Source: Caenorhabditis remanei (lineage: Eukaryota; Nematoda; Chromadorea; Rhabditida; Rhabditidae). Taken from it: a stretch of DNA of 64,000 nucleotides. Shown here one piece after another: positions 12,904 to 24,619 of this stretch (positions are counted from its first letter, which is position 1; each line of letters begins with the position of its first letter). Made by a program: the position numbers and the translations under genes. Location of the stretch: positions 10,540,001 through 10,604,000 of the forward strand of contig NC_071331.1 of the NCBI RefSeq assembly GCF_010183535.1. The letters run 5' to 3'. The notes below the pieces were generated by a model. That model ran no database searches. It was not told the origin of the DNA and saw only the letters and a program-made list of their open reading frames with translations.

Positions 12904-15329
12904 TGGTTCAATGGATAGAGGTCAGACATGGGAGAGTTCAACCAAACAAAACATAAATATAACGCCCAAACCCGATTTTTTTGTTGGAGACTCATCTTTA
13001 GAGATTCTGTGCTTACCATTATCACGGTTTCACCCAACTTATTTCAGAAGTTGATGAAACCGTATTTTTTGTAAGATTGACTAATGTTTAAAATATTTCA
13101 ATATATAACATCAAGTTTCGGAAGCATCAAAACAATTATTTGAACCAAAACTGACGAATTTTCGAAACAGCAAACAAACTGTTGAATAAATTGCGGGATA
13201 TTCAAAATGGATCACTGAAAGAGAGGATTCCTGGGGTCCTGGTTCACATATTTACGATTGTTCCAGCAAACTTTGAAGTGATATTTCCAAAATTTAGTGT
13301 TTCAGAAACATTGTTTATTTCTATTTCTGCATTGTTTAACGATGAATTTAAGGTATCATAATCGAGTAGACATGAACTTGAATATTGACAACACAATGTT
13401 TACAGGAACACGATGTTAGTCTACTGGCCTTCATAATTACTATTTCATTGATAAGACTAATAGCTTGGTGAGAAATCAGAGATAATTACAATGAGAATAC
13501 ATGGCTTGTTCAAACTTCAATTGTTTTTTTTTCAATCTAGAACGGTCTGACTCAGAACTGTAGCAATAAACTGCTGAAAGCAGAAAAATTATAAAAATGG
13601 TACAGTAGGGTGCTAGATATACGCCCAGTTCTTATCAGGAATGATTTGAATCTGGTAGTTTATATGATGCCAAATTCTTACGAGGGAACCGGGGCGGTCG
13701 TAGGGCCGACCGAGCCCGCGGTTAAACCAAAAGGGCTCAATTTTCAAAATCCAACAAATCTTCTGGTTCTCTACATGGCCGTCTGAAGAAGCGAAAACTT
13801 TCTATGGCTGGAAACTCGAATTTAAAATGGGCGCGCGGCCTAGGAAGGAACTATTCAAATCGGACAAAAAAAAACAAAAACTAACCTTTGTAATCGTACC
13901 GGTAACTTTTTGTTCCTGTTGTTCACCTTTTTCAGTTTCATTGAACTGATTTCTATTTTTGCTAAATGTCATAGACAGTAATTCTCTCACTTCGTAGGTA
14001 TTCAAACAAGAACTATGACGTGTCAGACCAACGTTGAAATGGAACAACAAAATTGTAAAAGATACAGTATGACTACAGCTGGAGTACATTATGTTATCAG
14101 ATCACATGCTTATATAATTTTCCTACATTCTTCAACAACATAATGACCTCTGATCATCTGGAATGACCGTAACCTGCCACCTACGTCACCATCAAGTTTT
14201 CCAGACCAACATACATAATTAATGACCTACAGCGAATCGATAATCATAAATTTTATCTCTAGTCAAAACAAACAAATCAAGTTCTGTCTCTTTTTATATT
14301 CCATTTTCTTGAAAACGATTTCCGCAAAAACTTCTTGGCCACATAAATAAATCATTTTGTGATACTGTCATCACCATCATCATCACTCCTACGCATTCTC
14401 TCTATCAACTGGCTTTCTATCTTCTTCTCGGTGGGAGAGAGAGAAGACGCAAGTCTCTTTTGTATTTGTACAAAAATGATTAATTATTTGATGTCAGTTT
14501 GCGCCTTTAGGGTTATCAATCAAGCTAAGAATAACATTTATATTATTCGATCTGTGTGTGTGAGAAAAGAAAGAAAGAAAGAAGAGAAATGAATGATAAG
14601 GAAAGAAGGTGTACGGTAGGATGGGAATGTGTTGAGAAGAAGGGAGAGAAAGAATTGGACCAATGAACTTGTCACAAGAAAGGTGTGATGATGACCTGAA
14701 TGGTCAAATGATGTCGAGAAGGAAGTACTGTAGAAGACAAAGAAGAAAAAGAGAAGGTTACCGGTTATTAATAACTTATCAAGCGCATTTGATCAAAATC
14801 AATTCTTGAAAGGTATTTGGTTTGGGGAACAATTTCAATGCAATATCATAAATATTTTATTTATTTATTACAGACAGCGTATCATCTACGTTAGAGAAGC
14901 TGAAATTTTCAAACCGAATTTTTAAAAAAACAACTCTCATGAATTCCGTGATCAGATTTCAAAAAACACTGTTACAGAAAATCTTGAATGGAAGTTAAAA
15001 ATTTTTGTAGGATTCCACTATTCGCAAAAATCTTTAAACAGCTTATCGAAATATTCAGATAGAATAAAAACACATATTCAGAAATTTTTTCAAAGAATCC
15101 CGCGAAATAACATTTGATTTTGATAATAGGCTTCAAAATAACATTCTGAAACTGGAATCTACAAAACTTCCAGAGGGTATCATTGAACACAAGGAACATT
15201 CACAGGTTGTTTCATTAAATTCAATTAATTTGGAATATCAAAAAACAATCAATTACGAAACAAAATATGATTTTTTTAATGTAATTAACTCTGAATTCTC
15301 ACTTAATAACCTAGCACCGCAGATTCGCA
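12904..15329. other. Gene-poor stretch
   Basis: No supported gene. A GC-rich patch at about 13,680-13,850 stands out against its AT-rich surroundings and may be another element relic, but I could not define its ends. Minus-strand open frame 13802-14089 has no recognisable features. Confidence 0.45.
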
Positions 15330-18300
15330 TCTTCCGTATCATCATTCCAGATGAGCTAATTATGTACCAATTAGTCGATAATCACAGTGGCAAAAAACGT
15401 GGCAAACATTTTTGTTTAGAGATAGAAGCTTAGATGATGTGAACGCTGTAGACTGATAGAACAACATTTTTGTATTTTTTTTTGTATGGACACTACCACG
15501 AAAGGTACAGATAAAGAAACCCATTACTCTCTGAAATCGACTAATTTCAATGCAAATTAGCGAAATTTTGAAGATTTTCACTTTGACAATCAATAACTTT
15601 CAAGATAGTGTTCCTATAAAAAATGGTCAACTACAAAAATGATGTACTCTGTTCAACCCATACAAAATTGAATTTATTGGACAATCAGATGACACCGAAA
15701 TATACTGTCAAAGTTGATACCTTTTTGTCCGGTACTGTAACTTATGATTCTTCAATGAAACAGAGAAAAATCGAATCATTTATCACAAGTATCACATCAC
15801 GCACGACAGACTTACGGACCCTTAGAAAAAATACTTTTGTTTCTATTCAGTTCATAGTAGGAAAATGCTGCATATATGACGATTTATTGAAAAAACCAAA
15901 TTTTGAACATTAACAACTTCTAAATCCAGAAAGGATGTGTAGGAAAACAGTCAGAGGGCATTCGTCTAGAAGAATCAAAGAAAAACAACTAAACAGCGTA
16001 TGACTTCTCAATGAAACAGTTTGGATTATTTTCATCATAAGTCGATAGCCTACTGAAACAATATTCTGTTACAGAGTGATTTCAATTCGGTTACGCTGAA
16101 TATTATTGGTGATCCGATTCCACAAAACTCGAAAAACATTGCTGACGAACTATTATTGTCTGTATGAAACAGAATGAAATGATAAAATCGTTCAGATTAT
16201 TTTTTACTCAAGTAAGGATCCCAAAAAAACTTGATGAAACATGCTTTTTTTTGGAAATACGAGTATAACTTTCCGTTTCAGAAATGATGTTTATAGAATT
16301 TGTTTTTATGGCACAATCTGAAAATACTTTTCTTCTTCAAATTGAAAGTATATTTTACTTCGCTCAACAAACGACACAGGTTTCTTCCATTGTATTCTTA
16401 AAAGCTGTTCTCGAAACAGCGCCAAAATTATTATGTGTGACTGTTTAGAATACACCAAAAACCTACGAATCTACAAAATAGCTGTTTATGCAATTTTGGA
16501 AATTTGGAACAGACATGCTCTGTTTAATGATAACTATTTATTTTGACACTTTAAGCAACAATCAATAACAAAATAAATGGTATGGTTTTCCTATCTAATT
16601 AACTCATCAAAACACGTAGAATCACGGGTTAGAAACTTCTGAATTCCTCCAGCTGAGCTAATTACATACCAATTAGTCGATAATTACAGTGGCAAAATAC
16701 GCGACAAATACTTTTGCTATGAGGTAGAAACTTATGTGATGCGAATCTATGTTTTTGTCAAAGCTGAATTTAGAAACTAGACACTGAACACTATTAACTT
16801 TCCGTTCAATCCAGAAAACGGATCGGTTTGATTAGTGACTAATACCTCAATTTCCGAAACAAAACTGAAATTATTCTTATATTCGTGGAGTCTGTAGCAA
16901 TGCCCGCATATTTTGAGAAATGAGAAAAATAGAGGCCAGCTCCTAGACAAAGTTCACTGGGCCAGTCTGATTGAAACAATATATGACTTCTCATTGAAAC
17001 CGCTCGGATTAAATTTATTTGGTCTCTAGCCTACTGAAAAAATATCCTGTTACAGAGTGTATTCTAGTCGGTAACGATAACGTTGAACATTAGTGATGAT
17101 TTGACAATTCTATGAAATGACTATTATTTTCTGGTTAAAATTGAATGGTATAGATGTCTACACATTGTTTCTTTAAACAAGGAATGATCCTAAAAACATA
17201 CTTTTTTTGGTGGAATGACTGTAATTTTCCGCGTCAGAATTTGTTTTTATTGGCACATTTTGCATAATATTTCTTTCTTTTTCAAATGGAAAGTATAATT
17301 TACTCCGTTAAGACACATATTTTTTTTTGGTTGTTGGAAAGTACATATTATTTCTCCAATTGATTTATCTCTTAAAATCTGATCATGAAACAGTACAGAA
17401 ATATGGAGCTAATTACATACTAATTAGTCTCGATAATTACAGTGGCAAAACAGGCGGTAAATATTTATGCAATGAGCCGAAAACTTATGTGATGTGAACG
17501 GTTCTGAAACGCTATAGAGCTTGAAAATCACGTTATTTGAACTTCAATAAAACAGAACAAGATAGCACCATGTCCAGTCCCTCAGCACGAATTGCCGATA
17601 ATAATACGTCACGCTGTAACAGAAAACTTCTTGTTTTTATGCAGTTCATCGTAGCACGATTTCATATCACGACTTGCCAACCGGGCCGAAACGGGCCGAT
17701 ACGGGCGGGCGCGTTACTAGCGTCAAAATGAATATTATGAGCTGAAAAATATACCAAAAAGTAGATCGAGTTCTATGCCCGTGACCTACACCGGGCAGGA
17801 TGGCTATTCGTTAATCTGCCGCGGGCCGGGAAAAAGTGCCAAAAACGCGAAAATGGCCAAAAAAGCCATTCTAGCACGGCCCGCGGCATATTAACGAATA
17901 GACATCCGGCCCGTAGTAGGTCACGGACAGAGAACTCGTCGAGATCTACATTTTGATATATTTTTCAGCTCAGAGTATTGAGCTTTGAGTGAGTTACGAG
18001 CCGGCCCGTGTCGGCCCGTTTCGGCCCGGTTTGCAAGTACTGGGCCTGGCTGGTTGGAACAATATATGACTTCTCAATGAAACAGCTCGGATTATATTCT
18101 CAAAAGTCGTTCGCCTATTGAAAAATATCATGTTACAGAGCGATCGGGGTTGTTTAATATTATTGGTGATCCGACATTCTTTCTGAAACTGAGCTGTCGT
18201 ACAATTGTTGTCTGTTTAAAATGTAGTGGAACCCATGGAATCTACACATTGTTTTTGACCAAAGTAAAAATCTCAAAATAACTTAATGAAACATTATTTT

Positions 18301-18500
18301 TTTTGGTGCAACAATTGCAATTTTCCGTTTCTAAACTACAATTTCCAGAATGTTTTATTAATCAATAATTTGTTTTATTCTATTGTATTTTTAAGTCATG
18401 AGTCCAAAATTGAAATCATTTTCTCGATAATACCATTTCTTAAAAGCTCTTCTCGAAACAGCACCAAAATACGTATGTTACAACAAAAATAGACGAATCT
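15330..18500 (+). repeat. Diverged tandem copies of a gene-family upstream segment
   Basis: A block recurs at least three times in the same orientation. Its start (GAGCTAATTA...CCAATTAGTC...GATAATCACAGTGGCAAAA with variants) is at about 15,353, 16,654 and 17,405. A middle block (GTTACAGAG followed by a T-rich stretch) is at about 16,070, 17,050 and 18,133. An end block (CTTAAAAGCTNTTCTCGAAACAGC) is at about 16,398 and 18,440. The third copy runs directly into the promoter of the secreted-protein gene at 18,716, and shorter matches lie upstream of the relic at 20.2 kb and the gene at 41.8 kb. I infer that copies one and two are upstream regions of family members whose coding parts were lost. 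Confidence 0.6.
17673..18037. mobile_element. Foldback GC-rich MITE
   Basis: Starts CTTGCCAACCGGGCCG and ends CGGCCCGGTTTGCAAG. The inverted repeat continues inward through the whole element: the words around 17,755-17,830 reappear inverted at 17,875-17,955. Nearly the entire 365 bp can therefore form one hairpin with its turn near 17,850. The right flank is TA (18038-18039); the left flank is GA, probably a mutated TA. It interrupts the third upstream repeat copy; the uninterrupted version is visible at about 16,952. Confidence 0.75.
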
Positions 18501-18639
18501 ATAAAAGAACTGTGTGAAATATTCGTCATCGTTCCCTATTATTATTCGTAACTCTTTTCTTTTCCACCTATTGTTCCCCCGCACTCTCTTTCATCAAACA
18601 ATAAATTATGAGAAAAATGCAAAAATGGAGAGAACAAAT

Positions 18640-18715
18640 GAAACTTTTGTTGTTGTCGAGTATAAAAGTGTCCGCTCAAAACCAGTTGGACACAAACCAA
18701 ATCATCTGGTTCATC
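18640..18715 (+). promoter_or_regulatory. Family core promoter with TATA box
   Basis: TATAAAAGTG at 18,661 followed ~55 bp later by the start codon. The same layout (CTTTTGTTGTT...TATAAAAGTG...GCTCAAAAC...CAAAC...ATG) precedes the paralogue at 40,841 and, more diverged, the pseudogene at 41,830. Conservation across paralogues supports a functional core promoter. Confidence 0.7.
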
Positions 18716-19215
18716 ATGCAATTCCTTCCCTTTGTCGTTCTTGTTCTTTCGATTGCCTTCGTTTTGGTGGCTGCTGCTCCAACTACCCAATCAGAATCCC
18801 AGTCCTATTCTTTCCATCATAATAACCACTGTAATAACAATTCGAGAACAGTCAATAATGTCAAATTTGAGAAAATTAACTGCACGGTGAGGTAATTAAT
18901 CAACTAAATTAGAAGTTCACCAATAAATTACAGGCGGAAGGAACATTGACAGTGAGCAACGGTGAAGTTTGCACTGTTTCCACCTACAAGAGGTCCACTG
19001 TCACCGTGATTCCACTTCCTGAAGGAGCAACAGAGGATCCACTGAATGGTGTTGCTCAGTGCACAAAGACACCGTAAGACTTCACCTCGAGCTTCGTCAA
19101 ATAAATAAGTTATATTTTCAGATGTGACGTCAAGGAGGCAATTACTGTTGACTGCTCTGTTGCGTTCACTGAAAAACAAATTTCTGATATCCTCACTAAT
19201 ACACGTTCTGATTAA
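18716..19215 (+). CDS. Small secreted protein, 3 exons, 134 aa
   Basis: Exons 18716-18886, 18934-19073 and 19122-19215 keep phase across ~47-bp introns. I chose the ATG at 18,716 because it follows the TATA box and opens a classic signal peptide (MQFLPFVVLVLSIAFVLVAA, cleavage expected near AAAP). The mature part is short, Asn/Ser/His-rich at first, then has paired cysteines (INCT, GEVCT, QCTKTPCDV, VDCSVAF) that suggest disulphides. An upstream in-frame ATG (18,608) is less likely since it precedes the TATA box. AATAAA lies at ~19,256. Paralogues at 40,841 and 41,830 share exon structure and the QC-KTP-C junction. I do not recognise the family by name; function unknown, exported from the cell. 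Confidence 0.8.
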
Positions 19216-20204
19216 AAATTGAATGCACATGTATTGATAAAAAGGCTGACTGTCCAATAAATGAACTATTCTCTAAAGTTATTGACATTTCATGATTAAA
19301 ACATACATTTTCAAAAAAAGGTTAAAAGACGTGAAAAAAAAGAAATTTGATTTTAGTAATCTTTCCTTAGTAATTGCTTTTAGTGTTCAGACTCACTGTT
19401 AACCATTTCTTGTAACAGTGAGGTTTTCTATTTGACAGTAAATTTTAGACACTTTTTCTTTTCAATTTTACATATGCACTTTCCACGAATTTTGTTAAAT
19501 CCCTTTGTTGCGACTATTAAAACAATGGAAATACATCAAAAATCGTTTTTTAAACCTGATGAAATTGTTACTGTTTCTGTGTTTGCAAATGAGAATCTCA
19601 TGAAAACTGGTGTAATTCTCCGTCTATGTGTGCTCAGTTTTTTTCAAAATTTAAAATCAATTATCCAAGGTCAACTTCGAAACAATCTTTGTCAATTATC
19701 AAGTTTCACAGCAGAAAATGTTCGTTCCTCAATCGATGGATTGACACGTAATTTCCAAAACAGGTATACGTGCACTTGCTGAAACAGTAACAAAACTGCA
19801 ACAGCAACAAAAAATGTGGTTTCTTGCTCACCATCCGCCATAACCAACCAATCTACGAAATAACTTCCTAAAAATTCGTCATGTTTTGTTGATTAGTCGT
19901 CGTTATTCAATTCTAATTTTAGCCTTTTACACATTGTTCCCACAGACAGTTTTATTTTGAAATCTAACTTGTGACACACAATTCTAAAATGAAAATCTTG
20001 CTCTGCTCTGTAGTGTTGCCCAAAATTTCCTTACTTATATTTGAAACCATTTCAAATCCTGATTAGACGAGAAAACACAATACAATAGTGTGATAACTAC
20101 AGTAATTTGACTAAAAGTTCAATAGTGAAGATTGACGATCACTTGACACAAAGAAATGGTTCAGATTGCACTGTCTTTATATACAATAAGTACTGTAATT
20201 TTGA

Positions 20205-20365
20205 CTTCCACTATTCAATGATCCACTCAATGGAATTGCTCAATGCACCAAGACACCGTAAGACTTTTGCTGATACTTTAGAAAATGAATGTATGATTTC
20301 AAATGTTGTGATGTCACTGAGCCCATTACTGCCGACTGCTAGCATGAAGTTCAAGAAATGTTGTG
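20205..20365 (+). pseudogene. Relic of the small secreted-protein family
   Basis: Encodes the end of exon 2 (DPLNGIAQCTKTP, ending at a GTAAG donor near 20,260) and a degraded exon 3 (CDVTEPITADC then a stop). The first exon and signal peptide are gone. The position between paralogues and the matching upstream fragment at ~19,870 fit a dead tandem copy. Confidence 0.7.
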
Positions 20366-20449
20366 TTGCACAAAACAGATATAACGTCCAAATTGTTCAT
20401 AGTTGATTTATTGAAATAGTAGATTCATACTAACTTTTGAACTGTTCAG

Positions 20450-20735
20450 GTGATTTCAACGATGGATTGCAAAAACTAACATTATTGTTTTTTTCTTTCC
20501 ATGATGAAACACGAAAAATTAAAAACAGTAATTACGATATTGTAACTAATCCATTTAGATACTAAAACAGTTTTTGTATAAAATTATCTTCTAACTGTAA
20601 GATACTGTAAGATACTGTACTGTACTGTAGATACCGTAGAAAATTTCAACGGCGGATTGCAAAAACTAACATAATTGATTTTTTCCTTCCGTGATGAAAC
20701 ACGAAGAATTAAAGACAGTAATTACAATCATGTAC
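20450..20735 (+). repeat. Short tandem duplication with microsatellite
   Basis: A ~95-bp block (GATTGCAAAAACTAACAT, TGATGAAACACGAA, AAAGACAGTAATTAC) occurs at about 20,463-20,545 and again at 20,648-20,730. Between the two is a TACTGTAAGA/ACTGT microsatellite (20,596-20,640). No coding potential. Confidence 0.7.
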
Positions 20736-20742
20736 ATATTTA

Positions 20743-21112
20743 CCGTAAAAACTCTATTTGAGTTGCATGCAACTCTATTGTTCAAAGGGTCCGTCGGAGT
20801 GCAACTCTATTAGAGGGGCAATTCAAATAGAGGGTGCAACTCTATTGTTCAAAATGTTTTTTTAAAGATAAAATTTTAATTTTAAGGCGTAATTTTTATA
20901 ACTTCAATTAACAAAAAAACTAAAAATGAGAAATTTTAAATGCAGGCGCGGTGTTTGCGTACTGACAGGGGCACCTCTATTAGAGGGGCAACTCTATTAG
21001 AGGGGCAATTCAATTAGGGGGTGCAACTCTATTATTCAAAGCGTCCGTCGGAGGGCAACACTATTAGAGGGGCAATTCAAATAGAGGGGCAACTCAAATA
21101 GAGTTTTTACGG
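20743..21112. mobile_element. TA-flanked MITE with inverted repeats
   Basis: Left end CCGTAAAAACTCTATTTGAG and the inverted copy ending at 21,112, with TA on each side (20741-20742, 21113-21114). Inside, words such as CAACTCTATTAGAGGGGCAA and TTCAAAGNGTCCGTCGGAG recur in both orientations. Non-autonomous Tc1/mariner-type element by its TA duplication. The flanking text reconnects with the duplicated block at ~20,545 (AATCCATTT), confirming the insertion borders. Confidence 0.8.
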
Positions 21113-21719
21113 TAATCCATTTCTTCACAGATGCTAAAACTATTTTTATAAAAAAACTACCTCCTAAGACATTCCGTTTCCAAAACAATTCCCTGAAACA
21201 GCAAACAAATGACTGTGAATGGTATGCACACCAGAGTTGAGAGAAGTATGGGGGGGTACTAACACACACACAAGGGGAGAAACGATGGGGACCATGAGTC
21301 ATTGACAACAGAGTGATCGTATTTCCCGCACTGTTTGTTTGTTTGTTTATTGTTTACGTTGAATTAATTATCAATTTTATTGTTTTAACTAATTAGTTCT
21401 CATCCACTAATTAGTATTCCATTAATTATTTCAAACAATTAAAACGTAAGTGGTAATTCCAGAAGTTTTACACGTGAACATTATTATCTTGTCACGTGAG
21501 CAGTTGATATACTTAATTCATTTTTGTTTTGATTACGCTGATGCATTTTTTTTTTGTTTTCATTCAAACATGAACTTGACCATAATATACAATGTTATTC
21601 TCAGAAAAGGGGTGTATTAGGCACAAAATACTACTTTCATGCATTTTCACACTTTTTCAATGTTTTTAAGGTGACTTACCACTAATCACGAGCCTGAAAA
21701 GGGGCGGAGCCTAATGGAA

Positions 21720-21864
21720 TGGTATTTAAGACAGCTTATGCGTACCTAAATTATCATTCTGAGAAAAAATTAATGTGAGTTTTTATTTTATTTTCATTTA
21801 TTTATGGCTATTGTTTTTAATTTCCAATATTTATTCTACAATTATAACATTAATGTTCCAGAAA
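21720..21864 (+). promoter_or_regulatory. Promoter and 5'-UTR intron of the small arm gene
   Basis: TATTTAAG at ~21,723 resembles a TATA box. GTGAGT at 21,775 and TTCCAG ending at ~21,860 would define a 5'-UTR intron just upstream of the ATG at 21,865. The mirror copy is at ~39,643-39,787. Confidence 0.45.
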
Positions 21865-22430
21865 ATGGCTAACTATAAGAGAATACTGTTGACAATTTCA
21901 CATGATGAAGTTCAAATAGACGATCCAACACTCCCATCAACTGATGAATCATCTCCTGATGAGATAGATGCCAAGGAAAACCTTCCGAGTCAAAAGGTAC
22001 ATAAAAATATTTAAGTTTCAATTTACAAGTATTAATATTTCAGCTCGAGTCAAAAAATATTGTAAAAGTTTTGAGAAAGACATTTGACGAGCCAAGAGGA
22101 AAGTTTCGAGGAGCGATTGCAACTGTCCGTCTTCTTCTCGAACTACCACCGGCTTTGATTTTGCTTGACTCAGGATCCGAAAAATTCGGTGAATGTGTTA
22201 TCAAGCTCATGAAATCTCATAACCCATTCAAATCTGACCGCACCATCGTATCCATTGCCATTGATGGAGGTGACAATAATTGTGATGTGTCTACTCAATT
22301 CAAACCAATAGGAGACATCAAATCCTTTGATGTGGTTCGTTGTATTGAAAAGTCGGAGCACGACATCGACCTTGGTCTCCGACAAACATCAGTGATTTTC
22401 ACATATTTGAATCCACCAAGATCAAATTGA
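21865..22430 (+). CDS. Stand-alone homologue of the PolB N-terminal domain, 172 aa (left copy)
   Basis: Exons 21865-21996 and 22044-22430 join in phase. The second exon matches the N-terminal domain of the polymerase encoded 2.2 kb downstream: EPRGKFRGAIATVRLLLELP against DAKGRFNGLVKTVTLSLELP, then HNPFKSDRT against NDPFKTPRT, and a shared C-terminal TYLNPP. The first exon is acidic (DDPTLPSTDESSPDE). No transmembrane or catalytic motif is visible. A replication accessory or terminal-protein-like role is possible because it duplicates a domain fused to a protein-primed polymerase, but that is inference. The frame is intact and the right-arm copy is identical in translation. Confidence 0.7.
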
Positions 22431-23142
22431 AGTCGACTCTGTGTTTTTTTTACTTTACACTATTTACTTGTTGCAGTATCAATAATCTATGTACGCCTAT
22501 ATTATTTTGTAATTCCGAAATAATTTTTGTATTTTCCAATGAAGCGAAAAAATGGTGCATTACATTAAAAGCCAAGTCTGAAAATGATTCCAATACGTTG
22601 TTACGTTGAAAAACAAAGCGGAGTTTGTATTAGACAACAAGGAAATTTATTGCGATCGTGACTATCAGTAGGAATTATACTAATCAGAGAAATTATTATT
22701 CATTACATGAAGTGAATATATTTTAATAGTAATAATAGCAATCATTTATTACGATCGTGAAAGTATTGTGAAAGTATAGATTGGTGAATAAAATTCACTA
22801 CAAATACAATAGGTTCATTACATTATACTAGGAAGAATAAACATGAAACATGAACACATGAGGTCATACCAGAGAAAGTATTGAGAAAGTAAATGAAAGG
22901 ATAAACGAATTAAATGCAAAACTAACACATAAAAATTATAAAGAAATATTAAAACTTCGAAACAAGGCCTACATTAAAAAAAAAGAAGTTTAAGAAGAGT
23001 ACTTGTTATTAATAATATGTTGTTGAATATATAAAATACGTACGGATAACAAATGTCACGTATACACTTGTCTTTTTGATTTACTTTTTGGACAGATTGT
23101 CTGACACAATACAATAATAATAATAGGTGAATAAAAAGAGGT

Positions 23143-23493
23143 TTAGTGATTATGAAGGTGTAGGGTGAGGTATTTATCAAAGTTTGTTATATGTAGATTT
23201 GACTTTAACGCTGTTGAGGAGATTTTGGCAGGAATAGTGGCGCCAGGCAATGAATTCCTGAAATTTAATAACCGGTTGTGAAAGTATTGAGCACCAGGTT
23301 TAGTTGTATAAAGCAAGACAGACTCAATGTAGTAGGGATGTCTTCTTAACAATCCAAAGTTCAGAAGTGTAGTAAATAACTCATCGGGGTTTCTTCCGAC
23401 ACTATAGTTTTGTACATGAGATTTAGCACAGAAGTAAGTCTGAGGCATACATAAAACAAAAAGCAGTTTATTATTAGTTGTATGTGGTATCAA
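23143..23493 (-). CDS. Doubtful ORF on the opposite strand of the left arm
   Basis: About 117 codons are open on the minus strand; the first ATG in frame is at ~23,448, giving ~101 residues. The product is basic and Tyr/His/Asn-rich, with no domain I recognise. It is flanked by direct copies of TGTATACGTGACATT (about 23,052-23,067 and 23,520-23,535). No clear promoter or splice partners. It may be a small element gene convergent with 21865-22430, or chance; the identical right-arm copy adds no independent support because the arms are recent duplicates. Confidence 0.25.
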   Translation of the reverse strand: MIPHTTNNKLLFVLCMPQTYFCAKSHVQNYSVGRNPDELFTTLLNFGLLRRHPYYIESVLLYTTKPGAQYFHNRLLNFRNSLPGATIPAKISSTALKSNLHITNFDKYLTLHLHNH

Positions 23494-24619
23494 ATAGACA
23501 AAATAGGTTCAGATGAAGAATGTCACGTATACACTCAGACGGAAAATCTTCAAATTTCAATGAAAATAATAAACTTTTTATTTCAACTTCTGTATAAAGA
23601 AAGCTTCGTCGTAAACTAAGGAGTTATTGTGAATCCCGATTGATAGTTAGTGAAATTAATAAGTCAGTATAAACAAAGTAACGAAAAGATAGCGCAATAA
23701 ATGTAAAGCAAAACGTAAGAAAACATATGTTTAGACTTGACGCAACTATATTCTAGTGTGATATTCTGAATTCGGTACAGTAGAATGAGGACGTGAACAT
23801 CAAACCTTGTTAGAAATTGCTAGAATAAAGGAAGACGCGGGTCTACTTTAGAATGATTAAGAATATAAATTAGACAGAGATTTTAGAAGTCCGGTTCAAG
23901 CTCCTTGTGTGGTGGCGGAGGTCCCTTTTGTACTTCTGCTACTGGAATAACATTCTTAGAGATTGTGGGAGATTAAGAGGGGTTGGGACGGCGACTAATC
24001 GATTGGGTCTTGGGAATGTGCTAGAAGGGGAATATTATGTGTTGGGAAAGTTACTTGTCTGGAAATAGACTTCCGCGACTGTATTCGGGATGTGAGTCAT
24101 ATGGGAACGCGGTGTGAGTGGCCAATCTGAGGATGACTAATGGAACCGTGGGAAACTATCCGTTAGGGATTACTGATCCCTTACACTAGGAGAGATCACA
24201 TATATTTTGCTAGGTCTTTCATTTGGTACTCTTATGAAATGAGTGACGTCATCACTAAAAACAATAGTATGACGTCATAGAATGATATCGTGTTCGAACA
24301 CTTACTGAAACAAAGTAAGAAAAGCTCTTGAAACAGTAATTTTACCTAAAACCACGTATTCCTTATATTCCCATTAATATCAAATTTTCTATACAGTGAT
24401 GATAAACTTGCAAAAGTGACAATAATTGGACATATGGCGATGGAATGATCAAGAATGATAGAATTCAGCATAAAGTATGAAATAAGGCAAATTATCAACC
24501 ACACGGAGGGGTATATAAGACACATATTTTGACAGAAAATCATTCATTACACACTTTCACAAGTGTCGACTCTGCTTTTTTCTATTCTGAAATAATTTAT
24601 TTTCTTTTAATTCCATATA

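Noticed and set aside
14359..15913. Short frames at 14,359-14,592 and 15,623-15,913
   Set aside because: No start context, signal, domain or splice partners; composition is like the surrounding non-coding DNA.
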